Assembly (NCBI GenBank): GCA_037577475.1
Contig: CM075184.1
Coordinates: forward strand, 14,380,594 to 14,444,593
DNA length: 64,000 nt
Reading direction: 5' to 3'
Source: Chaunax sp. Z400
Taxonomy: Eukaryota > Chordata > Actinopteri > Lophiiformes > Chaunacidae
Position 1 is the first letter of the stretch; each line of letters opens with the position of its first letter. Under the pieces are notes generated by a model that was given only the letters and a program-made list of their open reading frames with translations, had not been told where the DNA came from and did no database searches. This document shows positions 1-13,600 of the stretch, piece by piece. A program made the position numbers and the translations under genes.

Positions 1-1
1 A

Positions 2-3000
2 GGATCAACATCTCCTCTACCATCATTTTCAGATGCCCAAACACCAACTATCACTGTTGTCACAAATACTGCTTTCACGCATTCTCTCCCAACTGCACCA
101 ACCTCTCCACTCCACCACACGACATCTGCTCTGCTTGAATTTGGTAGTGATAAAGCGCTCAAGCTCAAAGAACCTGTCACATCCCAGGATGATGTCACTC
201 CCTCTGAAGACCACCTGGCTCAAACTGGCTTCCAGTTCTATGCTTCTTTATCTCAGTCTGGATCTGAAGATAAAGAGGAGCCAACAGAGACTTCAACACC
301 ATCTTTATTTACTTCTGCTTATTTCTCGTTGACCAGTTCCTCCTCCTCTTCATCATCGTCTTCATCTGCACACACCTTATCATCCCCCCTTCCCTCGTTT
401 TCTGCCTCAACTCCCAGCTTCACCCAGTCTAATATGAAAACGCAGTTGCCAGATGTCACCCTTCCTTTAAAAACCTCCATCTCCACTGAACCAAGATCTT
501 TCATCGACCTCACGAAGCTATCCACCTCTAAACCACCTCTGCTTTCTCTGAGCCCCAGCAGCCATCCTGTATGTCCGTACCCACCTGTGCCTGCTCATGG
601 GACCCTCTACTTTCGTAATGTAGAGAATCCAGGTCCTACAGAGTACAGATATTACGCACAGTATGCCTGCTATCCAGGTTATACACTGGCTCATGGAGAG
701 AAACACAGCTACTGCCAGCAGGGGGGCACCTGGAGCGGAATCACACCAGTTTGTCTTGGTAGGTGATGTTGCTGTGTCACAGTTTCTTTGACAAGGAAAA
801 GGGAGGACTCACTGATGGTTAAAGAAAATGGAAGACTTACTGATGGTCAAAGAGAAGGGAAGACTTACTGGTGGTCAAAGAGAGGGGAAGACTTACTGGT
901 GGTCAAAGAGAGGGGAAGACTTACTGGTGGTCAAAGAGAGGGGAAGACTTACTGATGGTCAAAGAGAAGGGAAGACTTACTGGTGGTCAAAGAGAGGGGA
1001 AGACTTACTGGTGGTCAAAGAGAGGGGAAGACTTACTGATGGTCAAAGAGAGGGGAAGACTTACTGATGGTCAAAGAGAAGGGAAGACTTACTGGTGGTC
1101 AAAGAGAGGGGAAGACTTACTGGTGGTCAAAGAGAGGGGAAGACTTACTGATGGTCAAAGAGAAGGGAAGACTTACTGGTGGTCAAAGAGAAGGGAAGAC
1201 TTACTGATGGTCAAAGAGCAGGGATCGATCTACCAACACGCTGCCCAATTCTAGCCTTTTATTAATCTAGTAATTAAATGTTTTGTTGTTGATTATATTA
1301 TACATATTTTACTTCTGGAATTTTAGAGTAATTTTTGAGTCTTTTTCTTTTGTTTGTTTGGTTCATTTTCAGTAATGTTTTTAAAGTAATTTTTGAGGCT
1401 TTTGCACCTTGGAAGGAATTGAATTCTAAAACACTGAATAGTTTTATTGTTGGTATATAAAAAGGATTTAAAGATGCATATCCACCAGAAATAAGTGGCT
1501 GCAAAACAGCAATCAGTAAAATACCACTGAAACAAATTACATATATGTAGTATGTCAACATTCCAACAATATATGCATTATGAAATACAACTGATATAGT
1601 GGTATGTGGTAGAAAACAAATTAAACTAGAATGGCACTCTGTAGAGCACATAATCATACACATGTCTGTTTATCTTGCCTGACCCATTGGAAAGGGTTTT
1701 ATTCATATTTTCAGTAGTTTAATTAGGGAGAATGTCTAGAAACGCTCTATCTTGCAATGTCTTCCTGGACCCACCCCTTTATCCAAACGCATACCAAAAT
1801 TTTATGGGTTCTCTCTTGACTCCTTGACATCCCTCCACCAAGTTTTGTGCAAATCTGTCCAATAGCGTTTGTGTACCTCCCAACAATCCAACTGACCAAC
1901 TAATAAACAGAGGGTGAAAACATAACCTCCTTGGTGGAAGTAAATGTGAAGAAAATAGTATATTTTATATACTATTATAATGATATATTATACTATTATA
2001 ATATTAAATTATTATTATATACTATATTATATATATAATAGCTGTGTATTTCTATGTTTTTTTGCTGTTTATGTCATTTGCAAATATGAATAATGCATTC
2101 TTTCTCCATCAATCTCCATCTTTCCAGATGTGGATGAGTGCCTGCTGCCTGCAGCTGTAACGGGCTGTGTGTTCGGTTGTGTTAACACTCTCGGGAGCTT
2201 CCACTGTCAGTGTCCTCCAGGCTACAGCCTTCAGTCTGCAGACAGCCACTGTCAAGGTTAGGGGACGCTCACTAAATATTATTGAGAAAAATGCTTTGCT
2301 GTTGTTAGCCATGCTGGCAGCATGACTCAAGGGATGGTGAGTCAGTGGGTTGGTCCCCCACTTGAAATATCTGACAAATGGACTGGCACTAGATGTGGTA
2401 TACACAATTCATGGTCCCCAGATGATGAGTCGGAATGACGCTGATGATACCTGGACTTGTTGTGGTTTTGCAAGAAATGTCTCAATAACTAGTTGTAGGA
2501 TGGATTCCAGTAAGATTTGGTTCACATTCATACATGCTGTATGATATCCTGACTTTTCATTTAGTGCCATAATAAACTTGTCCAGTACTTTGGTTTATGA
2601 ACAAGCACCTGCAAACTAACAATTCTGTCATTGCTGTCGGCTGTACATGGTGTTACAATTAGTAAATCTTTAGCACCATCGCAGTGCTGAATTTTATTTT
2701 AAACAAAGGTGCAAACATTTGTTAATTAGCATACAATATAATATGGCAGTAATTATGTCAGCATGTTTACACTGTAATTGTGTGCTTGTTGCCATGCTGA
2801 TGTTTGCCTTTAGCACTCCTGACTGCATCCTCACAGAGATGTTTGTGTGACTGCAGATTTTTTCAAGTTTTGTTTTTGCCAATAATCTCTTTCATTTTCA
2901 ACTTCAATCACTTACCTAAAATAGCAAAGAATTGTGGTCCAAATAGGTTTTATCCCAAAATAAACTTAGTGCACATCAAAATATGAAACATTCAAACTCC

Positions 3001-4428
3001 TATTTTGGAACCGATTTATTTAAAACTATATCCAAAGTAGTAGTTTAGTTCTGCTGTGACACCAGTCAGGGTTATTATTTTATCAAGCTTATTGTTCGAC
3101 ATTTATTATCCTTTGTCGTCAGCCCTAATTATGCACAAAATCTATTTATATCTATTTCAAATAAATGTTACTGAAAAAGAAGCACCAAGCACTATCAACA
3201 CTAGAATTATAATTTTCCAGCATTGCCACTTTGTTCCAGTGGCTTTGCACTTATGTTAATATGACAATTAAATATAAATAACGTTGTGACATCTTCTTCT
3301 AAGCTTCCTGTTTTTGTCCAGATATAGATGAGTGTGCAGTTAATCAGGGGCTCGGGCCATGCATGGAGCAGTGCCACAACTCACCAGGATCATACCGATG
3401 CTCCTGCAGGTATGGGCACATCTTAGCCGGAAACGGGCACAGCTGCATCGCCGAGTGTCCACCTGGGTACAGGAAGCATGCAACACCCCCTGAGAATTCA
3501 ACTGCACAAGCTCTTCGGGAGGAGTGTTTAGGTAGGACAAACAGTGATAGATGTCTCCAACTCATACCAAAAGTCTGAGGTTCTTGGTCCTGTCCACACA
3601 CAGATATAAATGAGTGCCAGGAGGAAAGCTGTGAATGGCAATGTGTCAACCTGCCAGGTTCTTACCGCTGCATTTGCCCCAGAGGATACACACTCCAGAA
3701 AGATGGGAGACACTGCAAAGGTTAGTGGTGTCAAACACACTCCAACACACGCATCTGTAACAGTGGTGTCTGGTACGTGGGATTTTTTCCTAGTAGTGTG
3801 TCTGTGTGAAGACACATCAATATGCCATAACTCAACAACAACACTGATAGAAACTTAATGCTCTGAACACAGATTTTTCTCCCCATATTTGGAGATAATT
3901 TGGAAGTCCTTGCTGCACAAATTTAATATTAATGGAAAAATGTGATATTATTGATGACTTTTTAATCATGCTTATATAAAGGAGCATTCCAACATTTTGG
4001 TAAATGAGATAAATACTTTATTTTCTACATAAGAATATTGACACCACTCTTGTATTTGTCCATCCTGTGTGAAGCTGGAGCTAGTTACCATGGCTTTACA
4101 TGCTCTCTTCCTCTCAGCTCTCCCTCGATCACAAGCATTAACAAATAGGAAAAGGGAAGAAACCAATTCATAACAATACAAAATTACTTTATGTGTAAAT
4201 ATCCGCTCTAATTATGTATGAGTTTGACTGAGCTTTGGGAAAACTCCTTTATTTCCCTCCCTCTTTCCTCCAGACATTAATGAGTGCAGTGTTAAAAATG
4301 GAGGGTGCTCCCACCTGTGTGTGAACCAAAAAGGAGGACATAAATGTGCCTGTCCAGCCTCCCATCGCCTCTCCCCCTACAGCTGGAAGAAATGTGTACC
4401 AAGGACAACAGCGAACACTGCTGGCTAA
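2..4428 (+). CDS. Secreted/surface protein with mucin-like region, sushi domain and four EGF-like modules (3' part of gene)
   Basis: Coding exons are 2-758 (open at the left edge), 2128-2256, 3322-3531, 3604-3720 and 4274-4428 with TAA at 4426-4428, giving 455 residues in the window. All internal introns are phase 1, as is usual for shuffled extracellular modules. The first exon encodes about 190 residues rich in Ser, Thr and Pro, including a poly-Ser run, then a four-cysteine sushi/CCP domain (about 546-757). Each later exon is one six-cysteine EGF module starting D-[VI]-[DN]-E-C, the calcium-binding type. The 3322 exon carries an extra cysteine pair and an N-S-T glycosylation site. The protein ends eight residues after the last EGF cysteine, with no transmembrane segment or fibulin-type C-terminus. 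The signal peptide and 5' exons lie outside the window. Fibulin-7 and hemicentin have similar modules but a different C-terminus, so I give no symbol. Confidence 0.85.
797..1225 (+). repeat. 28-bp minisatellite, about 15 copies
   Basis: A 28-bp unit (core GGAAGACTTACTGGTGGTCA followed by AAGAGAGG) is repeated head to tail about 15 times. Units alternate between GGTGG and GATGG and between GAGAGG and GAGAAG versions. The array starts about 38 bases after the splice donor of the sushi exon. Open frames across it are repeat artefacts. Confidence 0.93.
1623..1943. repeat. Interspersed repeat copy A
   Basis: Shares its ends and interior blocks with 4629-4813: both begin AAACTAGAATGGCACTC and end AAAACATAACCTCCTTG, with a CAAATCTGTCC / GAAATCTGTCC block between. 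It is in the intron between the sushi exon and the first EGF exon. The type is a common teleost dispersed repeat; I cannot assign a superfamily. Confidence 0.65.
1950..2045. repeat. AT-rich simple sequence
   Basis: Almost pure A/T with many short TATA and ATTATA palindromes, intronic, ending about 80 bases before the acceptor of the 2128 exon. Confidence 0.7.
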
Positions 4429-5988
4429 GGTGGAATGCAACTCAAAATAGAAATGTGGTCTGACCCGTAGAGCAACAGTCCTACTGCTGCAACATAAAGG
4501 GATAAGTGGCAGACAGTAAACAGAAATGAGATGTTACAATTGTAAGTCAAATTATTTTATTATTGTATGAATATACATGTGTAACAATGAACATACATTT
4601 CTAATGGAAATGTGTGGCAACTGCATTGTTTAAACTAGAATGGCACTCAATAGAGTGCATACCTCTGCCAAGGCAGAACAATCCTACGCGCCAGTCTATG
4701 TTGCCATGGAAATCTGTCCAGTGGTTTTTGTGTAGTCCTGCTAACAAACAGACCAACAAACCAAATAAAGGAATCAGGTCAAAACATAACCTCCTTGCAT
4801 GAAGAAGTAATTGAACAGGTCTTCAAATGTTAAACAGGTTGTCTATATAATGTAATATGGTGGTAAAATTATTTTTTTATTTCTCAATATACTCAATTTA
4901 AATAGATGTAAATATTTCTGGGTTATGGTTTGCAATAAATATATGAACACTTTACTGTTTCCTGCTGTTTTCTTTTCTGTATTCTCAACAAAAAACTGCA
5001 CCAATATGTACTGTATATATGTACTACATGTATTGTGTACATACTGTATATATATGAAACAATACTAGGCATTAAAGCAGAATTCTACTCCAACACGTCA
5101 AAGTACACCCTTATGTACATTTACTTTCACTGCGTGTAAATGAGAAAACCCTAAATATGATGAGGTTCATGCAATATGTTGACTCGTCATGTCAGTAGTA
5201 AAATGTTGGTGTGACATTCATATGCAGACAGATTAAATAATTTTCATTCAAAACACGCAACATTTACACAAAGACAAACACATCAAGAAAACTATGATTC
5301 TTGTTCCCACACAGGTTCATGTTAATAATACAACTTTCAATGAATAACAATGAATTATAAAGAGCCTGGAAGCCATCAGTATTTTTGTTCAGTCTCATGC
5401 ACAAATTAGTAATTTGTGGGAACATATTTTCATGATTTCTAATTTATTATTTCACAGTATGGTTTATATTTATTTTACAGTAGAACGATAAATTATTTAT
5501 GTGATTTGAGAAAAATAATTTGGGTGCATAAATAATAGTTTGGTGATAGTTTGGTGAAGGTGATAAAGAAAAGTTTACCTCTGATAACTGCCAGGCTCAG
5601 TAGAATTATAACATGTGATATAGGTAATTACAAGACAGATAAATGTTGATAACATTTTCTCACAACACCAAGAGCACAAATGTGCTTGTAGCCTTGCAAA
5701 TTGCAATTTACATTAAGTCCTGTACACATATATTTGAGCATGTTTAAGTAATAAATAAGTTCACAGTCCAAACTAATAAAAGAAAAAATAAGTTCGTACA
5801 TAGTGTTTTGCAGTCAGCTGCCAAGACTGAAACATTACATGAGTATGTGAGAGCTACAGAGTTTACTCAAGAGTGAATACAAGCACCACATGAATTGTAT
5901 GAGGTGATAAAGAAAAGCTTTTTTGTTTTGTTTTAAAATGCCTCATGTGTTTCAAGACAGTAGCAGCAAGACAAACCAGTCTGCTTTT
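4429..5988. other. Intergenic region between convergent genes (3' flanks of the EGF gene and phka2)
   Basis: This 1.56 kb is AT-rich and has no supportable coding exon. An AATAAA at 4934-4939 on the plus strand could end the EGF gene transcript. TTTATT at 5469-5474 would read AATAAA on the minus strand and could serve phka2. Repeat copy B (4629-4813) lies here. The actual poly(A) sites cannot be fixed from sequence alone. Confidence 0.6.
4629..4813. repeat. Interspersed repeat copy B
   Basis: Second copy, same orientation, of the repeat at 1623-1943. It is shorter (about 185 bp) and lies 200 bp after the stop codon of the EGF gene, probably in the 3' UTR. Confidence 0.65.
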
Positions 5989-7503
5989 TCACTGCATCAG
6001 GCAGCTGGAACTTGGCAGGAAGTCCTGGACATAAGTAATCACCGCCTTGGACAGATAGGTCATGGTACCATAGCTTCCACTGGGTGCGCTATCGTAGAAA
6101 AAGTTGCAGATTCCTGTAGCTGGATCCTTCTCCAGGAAATAATCACTGGCACTGTGGGATTTCTGGGGTAGTAGGGGTAGAACAGAGTGAACCCCTGAGA
6201 ACATGCACAAATAAATGAAAATCTTTTCAAACAGCTCCTGCCAGTAGCAGTACCTGGTCACTGAGGAAGAGGTCATTGGCCAAATGCAGGATGCGGTCCA
6301 CGTGGATAATGCCACCAATGCTGTCCACATCCACGTCAGCTACCAGACCAAGAACTATCACAGACTCCACTAGCAGCTGCCGATACTCTGGCTGAGGGAC
6401 GTGGTTCAGGACAGACTCCACCTGCACCGCAAACTTGATCTCTCCTGCTGTCATCTGCATAGACCAGACAGAAATTACACACACAAACACACAGGATGGA
6501 GCGCGTCCTGCTTTAGCTGCAAATGCAAGATGCTACCTCTCTAGTGGTAGAGGAAGGCAACACATATCCATCGATGGACAGGCCATGACATTTCTGCAGG
6601 ATCTTCCAGACCTTTTGGTAGAAACCCACTGGTACTCTGTTAATAGCTCCATCCAGCCTGCGCCTCCTCAGCCACTGGCCTTGCCTCTCCTCCCAGTGCA
6701 ACTGTCCATCTCCAGGACAAGGGCCCACGGGGGACAGGATCCCACTGGGGGTGGAGGGGCTGCTGCAACGCTGTGATGAGACAGGAAGATACTGAAAGAA
6801 CATATTTAACAGACCACTCTACTGTTCCAACCTTATATCCATGTATTTTAAATGTATTCTTTATTTGCACCATTACAATTGTCACTGGTGTCAGTACCAC
6901 ACCCTCTCCTCACCAGATGAGCAGGATCTACGGGGCTGGAACAGTCATGGTGAATTTTGTCATTGAAAATAAAATTAGATGTTGAAACATTTGTTTTTGA
7001 ATAATAAGGTATTGGTACTGAAACAAATATTTAAGTTCCACTGAAAAATAAAACATGAACAACAGAAATGATTTCATTTGTTTATGTTGCTTTGTTATCT
7101 CCAACAAGGAGGTCACGTTTCTGCAGGTGTTGGTTTGTCTGTCTGTCGGTTGATATTAAACTAACACTACTTGGCACAAAATTCTTCTCCTTGTCAAAAC
7201 CTAGCACCTACATTCATCACTCACAATTCAACTATACTGCAGTCCAGTCATAGATTTGTGTGTGTTGTGCTACTAGCAGGTAATGTAGCTTCCAGCTGCT
7301 AGCTTCAAACAGGGTAGGGATGAGTAGTGGTCCACAGAGGTCTGGTAAACTTGTGTCGTCTTCAGCCCCATCTGACACTGCGTTCACCATTTGAGACCGT
7401 TTATCAGATTTTACATGGCCCCTTTAGAACCAAAAGGCTTTATACATTTTTTACATATGCAGTAGTAATCCCCAGACCAGTAAACTGCTATGCACAGACA
7501 TAG

Positions 7504-7556
<53 letters not shown>

Positions 7557-7561
7557 TATAT

Positions 7562-7611
<50 letters not shown>

Positions 7612-10600
7612 TATATATCATATAACAAATACATGTAAATAAGGTTGAAATATTTACGATCATCATGGTTCTCCATGCAATGATCATCATATAGATACCA
7701 TGCATTATTCCACTTGGAAATAGAGCACATTTCTGCAGACTTGGACTTGCATAGGACCAGGATAAGGCTGCTGTTATTGTATGTTTTGTGTAATTAACAA
7801 TTATTACAACATAGACCATAAAAAGAGAAACATTTTGAATACCAACAAGTGTTTGTAGAGCCTAATGTAGCTTATCCCCTCATCCATATCACCTTATTAT
7901 GATGAAGAAAAAGATTAGAGACCTCAGGAAGAGCAACAGAAGAGGATAGATATGAAGCTGGAGAGTTGTTTCAGAGTTACCTTCACCAGCCATGTTAATT
8001 GCAAAGAAGTAATATGTCTCCATGTGCCACTGAATGTCTCTGGTATGTGTTTTCAAATGTTTTTGCATAATAATAGTTCAATGGAGACATGCTATATCAA
8101 GCTTCAACTACACAGATGAAACTTGTTAATGGGATACATCTATTGTTGTTTCTGTCACTTTAGATCATTTGTTGAGAATGATAAAAAGGATTAGGGCAGC
8201 CTTATCCTTAAATGTAAATGAAATGTTTTGGTGAATGTTTTCTGAATGAATAATCCTTTTAAGAAAAGTCTGCTAAATGTATACATGCAATCTAACTACG
8301 GCAACCCTAGGGAGGACAAAAACAAGCCAATTTGAAGCAAATGGGATGACATGGTTTACCGTGGAGCGAGGAGAAGTGACATTGCTACTCAAGGAAAGAC
8401 CTCCGCTGCAGATCTACATATGAATATGGATGACAGAAAACAGTTTGAGATGGTTCACATGGTTCTTCATACAACATCCATGATGATACTGTAGCCACAC
8501 AGAGGATAATGTTACTGGAGATGGTTGATCTGTAAAGTGACAAGTTGAATTTAACGAAGACGAGAGAGAAAAACATTCTTGAAAACAACATGACACACCA
8601 CAAGACAGACAATTCGACAAATTGGTGATGCCACAATCACGCATATGAGTTGATGGTTGGCTACCTGCAAGCAGCTTAATCAAGATCTAGATTTGGTCAA
8701 AAGCTTATGAATTTGTGAAGACTATTTTAAATGTGAAGCTCTTTTACAATCATTGTGTGGTGTTTGAAAGAGTAGCAAAGCTTGTTCTCCTACGGATGTG
8801 TGATGAAGTGAGAGCTGTTCCGGCTACGGAGGGCGCTGTGGTTTATGAACAGGATTTGGCCGGCAGAATGGTTGGTTAGACTGAGATTAGACACGGTCAC
8901 ATGCTACATATTATCAAACCCAACCCACACTGATAGGCCGGGAGTCGTCCAGCTGCAACCGAGAGCAGGAACACCGTTATTAGTGTTATTAGGTAGGTAG
9001 GTAGGTTGAGATTTAATTACATGTAGACATTTAAAACAGTACAGTCGCGACTACTATCCGTGTCTTTGGGGATTCCCACCTGCTTAATCTCACTCTTTAG
9101 CCTGTGTATTCCTGTGCGTTCAGTCTTTGTGGCTCCAGTGTGGCCGAGTTCATGGATGGAGATGGCAGGACTAGTGGTTGTAGACTGGATTGGGCGCACT
9201 GTTGAACAGACAAAGACAAACAAACGATTAAAAGCAGTACAATTTTTTTTCCTACAGCCTCGAATCAGACCTCTGATGTGTTGCATCAGAATCTCTGATT
9301 TTTTGTGTGTGTCGTGTTGTGTTCATTAAGGCTTTTTTCCCTAGTTGGAAAAAGCCAAGCAAGAAATTTAAATGGTGATGTCATCTTCCTGTGCCAGAGC
9401 CATAAAAACAGAAAAATCACCATAAGCATGGTTGAACTCAGTGTTTATCTTCAGCTGCAGTAATGAAGCAGACTTTAGGATCTATTTCACTGGAGTAAAG
9501 AAAGGCTAAGCTCATAATCCATAAGTGCAACAAAAGGGAGACAGTATGATCAATTTATCAAACACTTGTTGAACAAGTAGAACACAAACGTTTTCGACCA
9601 CTCTGCCTGAAATAGCTTGGTGCCCTCTTTGGAAGTGGTTCAGATATTACGTTAATCAGAGCCAACCATGACAACCATTACCTGAAAATCCCAGGGACCA
9701 TGCTTTTATTTCAATAAGTTACAAGGTAACTTAATTTGTTTAGTTTTGTTGAGGCAGATAAAGCATGTTTACATTTAGCCTAGATGATATTTATATATTC
9801 TTTAATTACAAACTATATTTTAAACCTAGCCATATTTTCTTCAGGCTTCAGTCATTATCAGGCTACTGTTCAAACTGGCAGCAAATTATATATCGTGATA
9901 AATATCGATATTGATCAATATGGAAACAATTATTGTGATCTTACTTTTTGAGTCCAGCCCTACTCCGTAGATATAAAAGCCTCATTCTTTGGTGAGGAAA
10001 ACAGATTGATTATTACTTTCAGTTGTTTTTACACAAATGAAAACATGATTATGAATACTAGTTTTCATTTCTGGCCCCTAAATCCTCTACAATGGACCTT
10101 TAAATCTGCTGGTCTTAATGCTTTAAAAGTTAGAATGCTAATGCATAGCAAGTATAATATTTACCACATTCACCAAATTAGTTTAGCATATTAACATGAT
10201 ACTATTTGTTAATTTTTCAAATTAAGGTGTTCACCAGAGTCATTAGGATAACATGAACATCTGTACATAATCTAATGCCGATCCATGAGGTATGTTGAGA
10301 TATTTCACTGAAGAAATGATCTGCAGATGATGCTAGATTAAAAATGAGAGGATCAACCAGGTCAGTAGAATTCATCCTCTAGGAAACATGAGTGTCTGTA
10401 CCAAATGACATGCCAATCCATCACATAGCTGCCAAGTTATCTGAGTCTGGGCCAAAGTGGAAACAGCTATTGCAGCTACAGAGTCAAGTGATTATGACTA
10501 TGAATGTGGTGATTCAGTCTGATAATCACATTAATTATTTGCATCTTTTACTATATTCAATTCATAGTTCATCATTTTACCTGATTGCTTTCTTTCTATT

Positions 10601-13600
10601 ACATTATTCCTTAGATTGGCTCATTCTGACTTTTCTTCATTTAAAAAAATTCTTCTCTAAAGCTTCTCACTCAAACTTAAGGTTGCAACACACATATTGC
10701 AACACACATATTGCAACACACATATTGCAACTCATACACTGTAAAGAGAAGAAGAGACAGTTAAAAAAAAAAAAGGAAATGGACTCACTGCTTCTCTCTA
10801 CCCCAAACTCTTTGCCACTGAGGATGTGATGCAGCAGGTTCTTCATGTCAAAAGGACTCAGGCTCATCAAACTCTCAGACGCCTCCTCTCCTACAACAGT
10901 GTTACATGATATTTCATTTTTACTGTTCAGGGTAGCTTGTGTTCACAGCTGTGTGTCAGGTATCCTCTGTCTTCATACCAGAGCAGTGCAGGCTGCGGGC
11001 CAGCTCAGTGGCCATCACTTGCATGATGAGACCTATCCTGAGGCGGAGCATGTCCCCAAACAGAGCAGGCTGGGAGCGCATGTACATGGCGAGGTAGACC
11101 ATGATCTCCTGTGTGACAAACACACACCATTCCCAGTCGTCAGGTTAGTGTCTGATAAAGTCCTGTGGCAGAACAAAATGTTGAACATATACCTGAGTGA
11201 GCACAGCGATACTGATGTCCTGACCACTGGCTTCATAGATGAGAGTGTTCAACTCCTCGGGAGGAAGTGGACTGAAAAGAGAGAGGGAGGAGGTTTAGTA
11301 CTTGGTTATTAATTCTACAACCTCTTAATTTGACACAAAATCTCTGCTTTTGTGACAACTTACACAGAGATGACTCTTTCCCTGGGTTCAGGAGGTAAAC
11401 CTACAGTCAGTTGTTTGTGATGGGAAATCAGATCTGTGCAGGCCTGAGTAACAGACAGAGGAGATGGAATGAAATGATCAAAAGTTGTTGTTTTTCAAAA
11501 GAGTTTTTAACCATGAATTGTACATTTGTTAATACATATTCATATTATACCATGATATATACCATGATATATACCATGTCCATATGTGTTTAAGTTTCCT
11601 AGGTGGGAAGGAGATTACTGTGGAGGGAGAACGTTGCTCTTTGTGTGTTTAAACAGTCTGCCTTGCGGTTGTATGGCCCCCACAACAGTCAACCAGGTGC
11701 AGGTTGCATCCATGTCTGTCAAGACTTGTATAATAAATGTAGAGAAAACTTTTAAAGTACTGTAACTTTAAAGTTTTCTTTTTAAGAGATTTTAAGAGTC
11801 ATCTAGCGATGACATATCCCATCGGTATATGATACATCCTCCATTCCTTTGGTGAGTCTTGAGTTGCGTATATTGTTTTGGATATATGCTGTGGAGAAGA
11901 TGACCAACTTTCAGAATCACCTGAAAATCATCTTACCGTGGAGAATGTGTAGAAAGATAAAATATTAAAAAGCACAACTACTTATCATGGTTAAAACAAA
12001 ACATTTTGTGAAGCTAGTGCACAAAGTTTGTAAGATATGCTCTGGACAAAAAATGATTATGGACGGACATACAGATGAATATCTCCCCATCACTGACATG
12101 TACAGTATATGTGTCATGGCTTTGGTCTTTGTTAAGTTCACCTGTTTTATTTTGTAATATTACTGCCATCCTGTTTTATTTTGAAAGTTTATGTTGTGTC
12201 TTTTGCTTTACACTTTCTGTTTCCTGAGTCGTAGAGTTTGCCGATTCAGTTCTCCTGTCTCTGTTTCAGTCTCTGTCTGCAGTCCTGGTTTTCCCTGCTT
12301 TGAGATTGTTGATTGCTTTCACCTGTGTTTTGTCCTCACCTGTCTCTCGTTACCTCTGAGTATTTAAGCCTCTGTGTTTCTGTCTTAAGTTGCCAGTTTA
12401 TCCCACATTCCAGGATTCTCCCTCGTGTTTCCTTGGCGTCCCATGTATGTTTTCTCTGTGTATGAAGTTTGCTGTATTTTGGATTCCGCCTTGCCTCTGG
12501 ATTTTGGATTGGTTATTATGGACATGTTGGATTCTCTGTGTATTGGACTTGTGTTTTTTTGTTTTTGTTTTATGGACTTTTGTTTATTTCATCACCTAAC
12601 GGACACTATTTCCTTCCTTCCTCCTACGTTTTGGACTTTCTGTTTTTAAAACCACTAAACTGCAATTTCCCCGCCTCTGGCTCGTGCCTGCAGATGGGTC
12701 CTCACTCTGAACAGCTGTGAACATGACCGTATGAATTCAGGGAATAATTTCCTTTTGACACAGAGGATAATATCAGAGGATTAATATCAACCAAACCAAT
12801 GGGCTTGTGGTGGACTACTGTTGTCTGTGTGTGAATGTTCACTGAGACAAACACAAAACAATGTCCGATTCTTTGTATGTGTTCACATATGCTTGGCCAA
12901 TAAAGCAGACTCTGATAGAAGAAGCTACCAAATGTGAAACGTCACACACATCTGCAACCCAGCAATTCAGTGTCTGACCTCAGCGAGGACCTCCACTCTC
13001 TTGCGCAGTATTCCAGAAATGTATCTGATGAGTCCCCATTCTTTGCAGGCTCCAGCTTGTTCATACAGTTCCTCCAGAAGGGAGTGCACGCTGACTCCAC
13101 CCTGCCCAGGACCTGAAAGCTCCACCAGCCAATCAGCTCCTCTGGCCATGAGAAGAAAACAAATGACAGCCACGTAAATCACAAATGATGACATAGTTAA
13201 GTTATAGGTGTGTAAATGCTGACAGGTGGAGGAGTACAGCAGCCATTGTCTCTGTGTCCGTACTTCATTACGTAAAGGATGTAGAGTATGTCGGCCTGGT
13301 CCTGCAGAGTTGGACACTCTTTCAGCTGCCTCACCAACACTGCAAAGTCTGTGTTGCCCTGAGAGTCCCGAGGCAGGTGCAGATCAGCAGCAGCACTGTG
13401 GGACTGGAAATACACTCGAGCGTTATAATGAAGTCACAAGAGAAATCAAGGTTACTTATGAAAGGATCTGCTGCGCTTACCTTGTGCTGCTTTATATGTG
13501 GGCCATGCTGAGGATGAGGAACTTCGAGTAGGTTGAGAGATCTGCGGTGTTTGCTCTTAATCGGAGTCACAGGTAGATACATGGAAGATGCTGAAACACA

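Noticed and set aside
828..1254. Overlapping long frames with a 28-residue period
   Set aside because: Artefact of the intronic 28-bp minisatellite, outside the exon that ends at 758.
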